From Wuchereria bancrofti (Eukaryota; Nematoda; Chromadorea; Rhabditida; Onchocercidae), in NCBI GenBank assembly GCA_005281725.1, contig SSBO01000008.1, positions 1,550,001 to 1,614,000 on the forward strand: DNA of 64,000 nt. The letters are read 5' to 3'. Below the pieces are notes generated by a model. That model worked only from the letters and a program-made list of their open reading frames with translations. It had not been told where the DNA came from and made no database searches. The translations under genes and the position numbers were made by a program. Positions 1 to 12,000 of this stretch are shown here, piece after piece. Within the stretch, counting starts at the first letter, position 1; each line of letters begins with the position of its first letter.

Positions 1-101
1 GTGATAATCGGGCTGCAATATCTACACCAGGCTCAAATGGTATAGTAATATCGCCAACAGCTGAGCCTCAAACTAAAAAGCAGTGCTGTTCCAGTCTGTG
101 A
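1..101 (+). CDS. Rab11-like small GTPase, C-terminal exon (partial)
   Basis: Reading from base 3, an open frame of 32 codons runs to a TGA at 99-101. It is Ser/Thr/Pro-rich and ends in KKQCCSSL. A double cysteine followed by three residues after a flexible tail is the geranylgeranylation signal of Rab GTPases. The CC-x-x-[IL] form and the preceding variable tail most resemble Rab11, which acts in recycling endosomes. The GTPase core lies outside the window, so the subfamily is an inference from about 30 residues. Another prenylated Rab cannot be excluded. Confidence 0.55.
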   Translation, partial: DNRAAISTPGSNGIVISPTAEPQTKKQCCSSL

Positions 102-431
102 TCTATGCAGACTCCCTTCCTTCCCACCATCCAAAAAATTAGCGATAGTTGTTTACGGGCTTGGCGGTTCCTTTTAGTATCTCTGTCCATCTTTTTCGTT
201 TGTTTGCGGCTTTCGTTTTACCTGGAACAGAACAGATTCACTTTTTATTTGTTCTTTTTTCCTTTTTTTTTTTTCTTTTTTTGTTACCCGTCCATTATAA
301 TTGTAATCTTCAAAATGCTTTACAGAGAGATCTTTCGTACTGTCGTAGCACATCTGTAGGTTTGTTGTGCCGCGGTTTATAGTTTTCTTTCCCTGGATTA
401 ATTAATTTTGTACATTGAAAATAAAATAAAG
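102..431 (+). other. 3' UTR of the Rab-like gene with poly(A) signals
   Basis: The T-rich stretch after the stop codon ends in two overlapping AATAAA hexamers at 420-425 and 425-430. These are the expected cleavage and polyadenylation signal for the upstream gene. Short open frames in this segment are low-complexity and overlap the UTR. Confidence 0.55.
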
Positions 432-1499
432 ATATTCGAACAGGATACACAGAAATCTTGGAAAAAGATCAAGTCAACATTTTCCTGATTGTAGTACTGA
501 GGTATATATAGGACCGTCATGCTTATACTGGAGTGGGTCAGGCAGTCGGGCGTCGCTGAAGACATTTCAGAATCCACTTGCCTTAACCATTTGTCCGTTT
601 ATTTTTTTTTTTTTTTTTTTATCCGATTACGTTTTTAATGAAAATGTGATTTACTATTATTCCTGTTTTTTCATCGAATATTCTCTTATAAACTCTATCT
701 TTTCATGTTCTTTACATTGTCATTAATTTTCTGAACCATACATACAAAGGAACAAATTTATCATTATCATTTTTTTCTTTCTTTTCTTTTTTTTTGCTTT
801 TTTTTTGGAGGAAGTGGACCGATGAAAATGCAGAATAAGTTTTATTTTGTTTTATAGAGATATGATCAAAGTTAAGTGATCAATCTTCCTTTTCTCTTCC
901 TGCCTAACACATAAACTTCATATTCATTTGCAAAATAAATAAATGTTCAACAAATGCGTTTATGTTGATTTTTCAAGCCTTATTTTTAACTAAATAAATA
1001 AAGTCTATGACTGCAAAAAATCGTTTATATTATCCTTTTTTCGTTACATATATTCATCATCTATCATTTGCATCGTAGAAAAGGTACTCATAAATAACCT
1101 TGTGACAATATTATAACCTTTATAATAGTTCATAATATAAAAAGCATCTATTGTTTATCGTTTAATTGCTAATAATGAGTACTTACTTTACTTTTTTATT
1201 CATAAAATTATTACCTTAATAGTGCAATATGTTCATATGATCAAATAGTATGAATACATTCTAATATTTAATATTGTTGATTTCATAAGAGATCGATCTA
1301 AATGCCATAAAATGATGAATGAGATAAGATGTATGACAGATTAGAGTTGAGTGAGTCATTCATTTGGTTTAAATGAATATTAGAGTTGATCAAAGATGGG
1401 ATTAAATACCAGATCATCTTCCTTTTTAGATCTGATTTGATTTAAATTGAATTATTTTATCTACTATTATGGAATAAGAATAGAAGAGCTAGTGTGTAG
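432..1499. other. Intergenic, no gene seen
   Basis: AT-rich DNA with several T-runs. I see no convincing exon, RNA gene or long repeat before the tRNA. Confidence 0.6.
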
Positions 1500-1571
1500 T
1501 CCGTTGTGGTCTAGTGGTTAGGATTTGCGGCTCTCACCCGCAAGGCCCGGGTTCGATTCCCGGCAACGGAA
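1500..1571 (+). tRNA. tRNA-Glu (anticodon CTC)
   Basis: The acceptor stem pairs TCCGTTG (1500-1506) with CAACGGA (1564-1570), with A1571 as discriminator. The D-arm carries the A-box TGGTCTAGTGG. The anticodon stem TGCGG/CCGCA encloses the loop CTCTCAC with anticodon CTC at 1533-1535. The T-arm carries the B-box GGTTCGATTCC. The 72-nt length and body match eukaryotic tRNA-Glu, decoding GAG. There is no intron. A TTTT stretch at 1579-1582 can end RNA polymerase III transcription. Confidence 0.97.
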
Positions 1572-1657
1572 GCAGCAGTTTTGCAATTTTTAATCATTGT
1601 CAAAACTTTTCTCGGAAGCTAAAAATATTCCAGGTTTTATTATTTAATCATGTTCAG

Positions 1658-1881
1658 ATAAAATTCTTGGAATTCTGAAAGCATTGTTTTGCATTAGTTT
1701 GCAACTTTAATTTATAAAATTCTTGGAATTCTGAAAGCATTGTTTTGCATTAGTTTGCAATTTTAATTTATAAAATTCTTGGAATTCTGAAAGCATTGTT
1801 TTGCATTAGTTTGCAATTTTAATTTGTAAAATTCTTGGAATTCTGAAAGCATTGTTTTGCATTAGTTTGCAATTTTAATTT
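1658..1881. repeat. 56-bp tandem repeat, four copies
   Basis: Copies start at 1658, 1714, 1770 and 1826, each opening with (A/G)TAAAATTCTTGG. They differ at only a few positions, for example the first copy has GCAACTTTAA where the others have GCAATTTTAA. A degraded fifth start lies at 1882. The near identity implies recent expansion. Confidence 0.93.
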
Positions 1882-4800
1882 GTAATTTTCAATTTGTTAA
1901 TTTGTAATTTTAATGCTTAAACATTACTGAAATTAGTTTTCGAATGTAATTGCCTCTATTAATAAAAAAATTATTTTTGAATGTAATGGCAGAAGAATGA
2001 ATTACTTTTGAATTTCATTTGCAAGAACTATCTGGATATGATGATTTCAACTCTTCTTGATCTATTGGATCAAAATGATCCGATCATTACGGTTTCTATC
2101 TTTGATGAAAAAATATTTTTTGCAATTGGAAATGCACAAGACAACCATGAAATGACACAATTCTTAATGTTTCATTAATGCGTACAACATGAATTTGTAT
2201 GAAGAAGAAGAAGACATTATCAAATAATTTAAGGAAAATTTTTGTAGGACAGAAATGATTAAAATGGTACAATTCCGCCTTTATTATATCAGAGAATGTG
2301 TTCTGTTGTCAATTTAAACTACAAATGGCTGTCTGAATCTGTTATGGAAACAATTCGTACATTTCATTCAGATATGTAAATCTCAGGAATGTTTGTAAAA
2401 TAGAATGAATTTAATGGTATAAAATTTAATGGAATAAATTTAACAAATATTTAGATCTCTAAAGTAAACTGAAATGGAAATAGTTATCAGTAAAAAAAAA
2501 AAAAAAAAATTGCTTTGAATAGTAAACGATTTGAAAAATGAGAAAATGATATAAATTTAGTGATAGAGTTGATTGTTCTAAAATTGATGTAATGCTTTAT
2601 TCTGTTGATAATTTATTTCAAGTCAATAATTGCATGAAAAAATTGAACAAAAAATGCTTTAAAAAGCAAAAAACAAAAAACAAAAGCTGAAATGTAACAT
2701 TTTCTGATGTCATTTTTCGGCAAAATAATTTTGCAATTATTGAATTTATATCAGTGAGGCAAATTCATTTCTTCATTGATTAAATTAATTAATTGATTTC
2801 TTTTTTTTTTGCACATAGAAAATATTTATTGGTTAAGCATGAATGAAATGAAATACTGTTTTGTTCCTCTTCCTGAAAATGCTGTTCTTTGATCCTTTCT
2901 TTTTTTTTTTGTGGAATGATTTTTCATTTAAGAATGATTTTTGTTGTTTTACTAAATTGATTAAATTGATAGGATTACGGTAACTTCCATTTTGCTTTTT
3001 AACAATAGCAAAATTTTCTCTCTCTCTTCCATTGTTTTTACCTTCTCATATAGCTGATGCAATGTGAATTAAATTTGACATTTTAGTAAAATACATACTG
3101 TATTTACATGTGAAATAATATTGTAAAAAACATATTTGTTAGTTTTTCAAATTTCAAATTAATATTTTAGTATTATTGATCTAACAAAAATATGGCGGAT
3201 GTAATGGATTTGAGTATGATTTGTTGACAAATTTGTTTTCGATATGTGTAAAAAAACTGCAGAAATTTGGAAAGCAAATTAGTTATTTACAATTTTTTAT
3301 ATTTTTGTATATTTAAACTTTTAAATGATGTAAAAGAAATTTACAAAAAAAAAAGTGTAAAAGATTTAAATTATGGTATGAAATATAAGATAATCAACAT
3401 ATTCCAATATATATGAGTATAAAGTATGAAATGAATCATTGTACTGATAATGTTCATTTAAAATTCGAATAAAATGTAAAAAAAATAAAAAAATAAAACT
3501 GCTGTTTATGTGTGATATTAACATTTCAACATGAAATAATTGATAAAAAAAAAACAGAAAAGTAAACAAAATATTAATGAATGTGATATGCAATCATTTA
3601 TTATGAAATTAAGATTTTAAAATTTTTTATAGTGATTTTATGTTGAATCATGAAAATTGATTATTTCTCTGTAATTCCATTCATTCAATTATTTGTCATC
3701 CATTTTAAATAATTATATTAAATGCACTTTTATTCATTTTTACATGTTATGTTGTTTACAAGACAAATAATTGTTTAAATGAGAAACATTTCATATTTTA
3801 CCAAAAAAAAAAAAATTTAATGTAAAATTTTGTTATCAACTAAACTTGAAGTAATTTTCATTTACTTAATATTATAATTTGTTCTTTTTTCGCCTAAAAA
3901 TTTGATTATTTTCTTCATCTATCATCAAATTTCGTATCAAAATGAAGAATTTGAACAAATCTTGCAAAATATCTTTCGGTCAACATTGCTCCGTTTAATT
4001 TTTCCTACCTTTGTGGCGCCAATATTGTCATTTATACAGACAAAAAAGAAATTATTATTGGTTGCAATGAACTTCGAGAATAATCTAAACTCACAATTTT
4101 TTTTTTTTTTTTCATATATATATAATTAAAATTTTAAAAAAAAAAGTTATATTGTTAGAAATTAGAAATTAATAATAATAAGTTAAATATGTAATAATTT
4201 ATAAATTGAAAATATATAATTTAAATCATTTATGTGAAATTTACATAATAGTGAGAAAAGTTTATTTAATTAATATTCCAATATCAAATTTAACATACAA
4301 ACATTATGACAAAAAAAAAAGAAAAGGAGCACTTTAATTGTGACCTTGTTTTGAAGAATTTAATCATTCAATAAATGTAATAACATTTTTCTCTGCCATT
4401 TTTCTATTCTTTATTATTATTGTTTTTTTTTTTTTTAGACTATCATTTATGTTTATTATAGTTTTAATAATAACAATTCAAATGTGCATTTAAATTTTAC
4501 ATTTCCTCTCAATAAATCAACAATAATAATTCATACATTTGTGCACTTTTCACATAACATTCATACTGTTTAATATATTCAAAGTGACAAATGAGCATAA
4601 TTTAAATTTTTTTTTTTCAAATTTTCACACTTTAAACTTAAACATTGAAATTTATTAAATTATTTCATTTCATTGATATGTGAGCTAATTTTTTCAATGC
4701 TTTAATATTGTTAATGTGAAAAAAAAAAATAATAATAACAATACAATAAGGCTAAACAAGATATTTTGAAATTAAAAATTATTGAATTTAATGATAGAAT

Positions 4801-5800
4801 GAAATAAAGTTTATTGATAATCGAAGAATTATTGTTATTTCAAGTGGTACAAATAATTGTCAATATCGAAAGATGACAATCCAATCCAACAATCTCAGTT
4901 TATAATAAATTATGTAATAAATTGTTTGATGAGAAATTGGTTAAGACAGTTTGTCCCCATTTAAATATCATTTTATTCGAAATTGAAATAGGAATGATTA
5001 CGTAAAACAGGGTGTAAATATTTTGGAAAATTTTTATAAGCCATATTACAATTAGCTATTTTTTACACTAAAAATATGTGTGATAATTGAATCAAATTTT
5101 AAATGAATTATTCACTTTTAAATTTTATATGAAATTAACAGATTAATCAACAAATATTGCCTCAATTACAGGTTGAAAGATTGAATTAAAAGACCTTAAA
5201 CATATTTCAGTAATTTTTATTTCAAAACAATTCCAGCTAATCTCATCTCTTTTTGTATTTGTCATCATCGATGCATCATTATTAGTATGAACAATTATTG
5301 CTTGCTTATCTATAAGAGAACCAAAATAACATAAAAATATGGGTGGGTAAAAAATGGGCAAATATCTCATTCATTCATCAGTTTCACGGGTGAGATTTCC
5401 GCATAATAAATTACCTTCGGTTACATCCCTTCTTTTTCACTACGAGGATTACCACTACAATGATAATTACGATCACAAATAATCAGCTCATATCTTTTCA
5501 CAAACACAAATAAACTGTCAAAAAGAGAGAGAGAGAGAGAGGGAGAGGGAGAGAGAGGGAGAGAGTTAAAGGGGACAGTGTTATAATATTGAACGAAAGT
5601 TTGTTCATCCTCAAAATTCCTTTAGAAATTTGATTTCTACACGTAATATAAGAATGACATAAAGACATGAAAACAAAATTCCATGAAATGCTCTGTGACT
5701 TTGACAACTCCGCCTGAATCTCTATGCTCCGTTGTCTCCGGTTTTATTCAACGAATTTGAACTAAAAGATAATAGTAGTTAGTATTTCTCAGCAACTTTT
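1882..5800. other. AT-rich intergenic DNA
   Basis: Mostly A/T homopolymer-rich sequence. A (GA)n microsatellite lies near 5525-5570. One minus-strand exon-like segment at 5143-5309 is discussed under findings. No gene is supported elsewhere. Confidence 0.5.
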
Positions 5801-5927
5801 CTTGATATGTCTTCGAATACTTTCTAAGTGTATGTATACTTGACGACGGTGATCAGTACCGCTGTCTGTTTGTCTGTCAGCCAAAGTTATGCACCATTTG
5901 CAATCAACATGGTGTCACCAACCATTG

Positions 5928-6016
5928 TCAACAACAACAACAACAGTAGCAGTAGCAGTAGGAGCAGCAGCAACAGCAGCAGCAGCAGCAGCAGTAGTAG
6001 TAGGAAGAAGAAGGAG
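5928..6016 (+). repeat. CAA/CAG/AGT triplet repeat upstream of the membrane-protein start
   Basis: A run of CAA, then AGT/AGC and CAG-type triplets lies just 5' of the chosen ATG at 6060. In one frame it reads as poly-Asn/Ser ending at a stop at 6020-6022. In the frame of the main gene it reads as poly-Thr/Ala/Val without a stop. It is probably 5' UTR, but an N-terminal extension beginning at 5889 stays open. Confidence 0.7.
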
Positions 6017-6059
6017 CGGTAGCTGCTATACCATTACCGCCCATAAAAGTATTGTTATC

Positions 6060-9000
6060 ATGCGATTGTTACTGATCGCTTGTGTTGGATTCATTATCCT
6101 ATCATCTTCTACTGTTTCCGCACAGGAAACATCAGCGGAATCAATCGGTGAGAATGCGGAATCATCATCATCGTCATTATTATCATCATCGGTATGTCGT
6201 GCTAACGAAATCTTCGATGGAAAAGTATGCAAATGCGCTCCTGGGTAAGTTTCCAATCATACATCGGGAATAATAAAGAAATTGAAATTGCTGGAATAAT
6301 AATTGATCAGATCAGCAGAACATCTCATTGCATTACTACCATATGCTACTAACCTGAAAATTTACCCGAGATATCTTGGTTCCCTAACAAATTCCCTCAA
6401 TCATGTCACATGTGAAATTAATTATCTTGCATACAATATTTAATTTTTTATCACAATATTAATAAAAAATAATTTGATCACAATATTGTCATCATCATCG
6501 ATAACTTACTGCTTGCCATTTTGGGCAAAGAATTGTCACCGAAATGAATGATCTCAATTGACAGATAAAGAATATTACAGCTTCTTCATGAAATCATTAT
6601 CATTACTTAGTGTTATGATTAAATCACTGTTAATGTTATCATTGCTTTTGCCATTATTTATCACTGTTATTAACAATTACTTATTATCATTATTATTATG
6701 ATTACTTATTATCACTGTTAACACCATTATTTAATTAATTAATGAATTTATTATTATTATTAATTGTTATATTATTATTAATTGTTATTATATTGTTATT
6801 ATTACAACTATTTTTACTACTATTATTACTATCACTATTAAACTATATTATTATTATTATTATTATTTTATCATAATTACGATTGCGAGTGAGCACTTTA
6901 TGGGTTGCTGTGTTCATTTTTTAATTACTTACTTTATGTAATTTAATTCTTTAATTATTACATATGACGGAGCTAAAAATGTATCTTTTGTTGTCATCGA
7001 AAAGAGTATTTCTATTAATTTCCATCATTTAACAATTGAACATTTTACTGGTCGATTAATGATTTCCATTCCTTATTTTTTTTTTTTTTGTTTGATTTAA
7101 TTAAACATTCAAATTCATTACTACTAAGGACTATTTCGACTATTTAAATGGCAAAAAACTAATGTAACATATCGATGATAATTGTTTAATTTTGTTTATT
7201 TAAGACATCGAATAGATCCGCTTTAAAACTTTTGAATATTTGTACTTGAAAAATTGTTAATTTCTAAACATTAATTTCTTTCATACACAAAATGGCTATG
7301 TCAGATGTGACATTAAAACAAGCTTTTGAATCTTCTGAGCTTTCGGCGTAATGAAAAATGAAAATTGTTTCAATTATTTGATTTTATCTTGAATTTTTGC
7401 AATCAATATTACAGGTAGCATTCAGAGTATTCACATGATTTGCATTTACCCATGATTTACATTGCATTTACCCGAGAGCAAAATGAATTGTAAGAATGAA
7501 TTCTTGGAATTGATTTGCGAGAAATTTCATTTCCTCTACAATGAATGTTTCACGAATTTTATTTTCAATTCCATTTATTATTGGGGGAAAAAAAAAGTGG
7601 AAAAAAAAGTGAAAAGCGGGAAATATAAACTTCCGTGAATGTAATTTCGATAGGAATTTTCACTTCAGTGTAAACTTGTTTTGTTGAAATTATCAAAACT
7701 TTTTTCACTTTAGCAGAACCAGTTTATTTATGATCTCTTTGCAATTTCTGTTGATGTTTAACTTCCTTTCAGATAGCAAAACAAAACTTTGAAAAATTTT
7801 TTCTCTTAGAAAAAGATTATTTTGAATCAAAAAAAAAAAAAAATTTTTTTACACACCTAAATTTTTCAAGCATATTTTTGATTAATTTAAATTAATTTTT
7901 CAAGTATATTTTGGATTAATTTTAATTTAAGCATTAAACTATTTTCTTAATTTGATATTAAACTATTACTTTACATTCATCATTAGAACAAATTATATTT
8001 AAAATTCAAGTTTAATTCAGGCTGAAACAAAAAAAAAAAAATTTTTTTACACACCTAAATTTTTCAAGCATATTTTTGATTAATTTAAATTAATTTTTCA
8101 AGTATATTTTGGATTAATTTTAATTTAAGCATTAAACTATTTTCTTAATTTGATATTAAACTATTACTTTACATTCATCATTAGAACAAATTATATTTAA
8201 AATTCAAGTTTAATTCAGGCTGAAACAAAAAAAAAAAAAAAACATCTCTGATAATTAATTTTAGTCCTAAATGATTTGATTTGATTTGAATTTTAAGCTA
8301 AAAACTTTTATGCACATTGATGTTTATGTGTAAAAGAAAAATTTTGAAATGAAAGCGAAAAAGAAAGACATAATCGTTAATTATGATAATACAAATGATA
8401 ATATTAGTTTGTGGAATTATGGGAAATTAAAGAAATATGACTCATTCAGATTAAGTAATATACTTTTTTCTTTTTGTCACCGAAAATATAACTTTTTATG
8501 ATGTGACATTCTCAAGCAGTGTAATTTTCATTTTACATTCATTTTGATATTATCACATCATAATAGAACTTTGATTTTCATTTCTTTTTTTTTTTTTGCA
8601 CTTATTTAATTAAACGATTACTTGTGTTTATGTGAATTTTAAATTTTAAATTTTAATCGATTGAGAAAGATTATATTCAAATATATGACAAATGAGACAA
8701 ATGAAGGATAAGTTTAAATTTAGAACACTAAAGTAATTCGAAATTTCTATCATGCTAAAATGATAAGATGAATATAAGATGACTAATTGTAATATTCTTT
8801 TCAAATGATTTATTTCAAAATTGATCCATCCAATTTTGATGATAGATTAATTACATAGTTTGGTTGAAATGAATACCTTTTAGAAAGGAATCTTTTCTCT
8901 CTTCTCTCTCTCTCTCTCTCTCTCTCCCTCTCTCATCAAATTCTATTACAACAATTACGTCATAGGATGAGAAATTATTTTGAAATATGAATTTGCAAAG

Positions 9001-12000
9001 TGCAAATTTTGTCAATTGAGAGCAACTGATGATCGCATAATTGAGAATAAAATTTCCAATCTTCATAAAATATTATTTCTTCCTATTTATCAAAAATTTA
9101 ACCCTATCAAAAATTTAAACTTGTCAGAAATTTAAACTAGAAATTTAAGATAAAGAAAGTTTTATAATTTCTCTACAATTTGTCAGCTTTTAATGCTTGA
9201 AATAACGATGACACTTTGAGCAGCAAAATTAAAATACAATCAATTTGTGCTCTTATTTTCATTTTATTATACATTTTTTTCTTTAAATTTTTAATATATT
9301 TATTCATTTGAGGTCAATTATCATTCATAACAAATTTCTAAATAACACAAATGAAAAAAAAAAATTTTTTTTGTCAACTAATATGTGTCAACTATTTATT
9401 GCAAAACCTCAGCGCATAACCATTTATCATTTCATTTACAAATTAATGATTTATAATTGCAAATTGAATTATGACATGTTTAATCATATTTAGTCAGTCA
9501 GATGAGAAGATTTAATAATCACACTGATAACAATGATATTATCAAATAATGATAATTAATAGCTAATAAATAGAATTTATAAAATAACAAAAGCAGTTTG
9601 TTTTGATTTAACTGAAATGGTCAGTAATTTAAAAAAAAAAAAATAATAATTGCTAAAATCATTATCACTTAACAGAGTAGCGATAAAAAAAAAAAGGATC
9701 AATGAATAATTTGTAGGTATTTTATGAAATCGGATAAAGAATCAAAGTTGCGATGTAAAGATGAATGTGAAGAAGTTTACTTTACGTTTTTCACGTACGG
9801 TGCATGCGTCAATGATATTTACGGACGATTACCAAGGAGTGCACAGTCTCAGTGTAATTTACGGTATTGTATTTTCCATTGAAAATTCTATCAAATCAAT
9901 TAATTCATCCTTAAATTCATGAATTAATCTATTTTGCAATATTAATTCTTTAATAATAATAATTCTTCTATTTAAATTATTATTGCAAAAATTTGCATAT
10001 TATCTTTTTATATTTGTTTTAGAAGAATACTTGAATTCTTTTGATTAGAATTAATTCTTAATATATGAAATGCTTAAAGAAAGAAACAGTAGAAAAAAAA
10101 AGAAAGAAAAAATTCAAAATTTAACAGAGTGAAATCTTTTTCATACACACAGATTGTCAGATTGTAATATTTTTCGATGATCCACGTGTTGACTTACGTT
10201 AAATCACGCATAAATTAAAACGTAATGAATAGATCTAATTCGAATAGATATTAAAACAAATGATATTATATGCGCAGATTGTCAGATTGTAATATTTTTC
10301 GATGATCCACGTGTTGACTTACGTTAAATCACGCATAAATTAAAACGTAATGAATAGATCTAATTCGAATAGATATTAAAACAAATGATATTATATGCGC
10401 AGATTGTCAGATTGTAATATTTTTCGATGATCCACGTGTTGCCTTACGTTAAATCACGCATAAATTAAAACGTAATGAATAGATCTAATTCGAATAGATA
10501 TTAAAACAAATGATATTATATGCGCAGATTGTCAGATTGTAATATTTTTCGATGATCCACGTGTTGGCTTACGTTAAATCACGCATAAATTAAGACGTAA
10601 TGAATAGATCTAATTCGAATAGATATTAAAACAAATGATATTATATGCGCAGATTGTCAGATTGTAATATTTTTCGATGATCCACGTGTTGGCTTACGTT
10701 AAATCACGCATAAATTAAGACGTAATGAATAGATCTAATTCGAATAGATATTAAAACAAATGATATTATGTGCTTTTTGCAATTTAAATTACAAAAATAA
10801 TTTAAGACTAAAAAAAGAAATTACAAATATTGTTTTTGTTCTTTGAAAGTAACAATGGTTGTTTAATTCATTCATCACATTGAATTAATTTTTAAATTTA
10901 AAGTTTTAAAGTCTAAAGTGAATAACAAAAAACTGAAATTAAAGTGTCATTTAGTTGATAAACATTTTTATACTTTATTTATCATTTTCAGTTTTTACTT
11001 GTAACATTAGCATTCCAATATGAGCTAATCATTTCAAAATTTTTTTTAAAAAAAGAAAAAAAGTGAAAAAAAAAATGCAAATAAAACAATCTTAATTACA
11101 ATTAACAAATAAATAGATATTCATATATTTCATTTTATTCCAATAATCAGTATTACTTTAATGTAATTTTGTTTACTGATAATTTTAAGTTACACTCAAA
11201 ATGATATAATTTTTTATGGATAGAAATTTTATTTTTGGAAAATTGGTAAATTTTAAATTTTAAAATTTTAAAAACAAATATGCTTACTGCTAGATATTAT
11301 TATTATTTAGCCATCTAATTTACTTAAGTAATTCCATATTTGTAGATAAGCTATCATCGTTATAACTTCAATTATTGACATTTAACTACTCTGTAACTTT
11401 TCACTTTTTTTAATTTTAATTTTTTAATTTAAAAAAAAAAAAAAGTTATGAAATGGAATTATTGCAGATGTGGCATGAGAATTCGTACTTTGGCATCCAT
11501 TGGTATCTTTTTGACATTTGCTGCAGCACTCGCAACTCTTATCTTTACTTTACCTCTTTGTGTCACCACCTGTTTATCATGTTTAAATGCGCGAAAGGTT
11601 TGTTTATTTTTTGTTTTCTTTTTTTCTTTTAAAATTTTCACCCGAATTTTTTTTTTTTTTGATCATTTTGATATATAATTTTTAGAAGCATTTCATCGAT
11701 AATATCTGTTTTTATTAGTTTAAACTTCTTATCATTTTTTTTTTTTTTAAATCACTTATTCAATAAATGATTTTTAAATATTTACAATAAATTGCTATAC
11801 ACTTATAGCTTGTTTATATTAAAAAAAATTTTTAAACTTTCAAAAATTTAATATTTCTATTAATGTTTTAATTCTTTTTTCTCTCTCTCTCTCTTCTCTC
11901 TTTAATCAACTGTTACAATTGTTTTTATCATTACTACCTGAAATGTTTGCATTTTTATATAACAAAAATTCCTTCCTTCCTTTCTTCCTTTCTTCCTTCA

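Noticed and set aside
105..382. Two overlapping plus-strand open frames of 77-84 codons
   Set aside because: They lie in the T-rich 3' UTR of the Rab-like gene, are dominated by Phe/Leu from T-runs and lead into poly(A) signals.
3902..4129. 75-codon plus-strand frame and a minus-strand reading of the same segment
   Set aside because: Both contain plausible stretches, but they end in homopolymer runs, have no recognisable motif and join no neighbouring exon.
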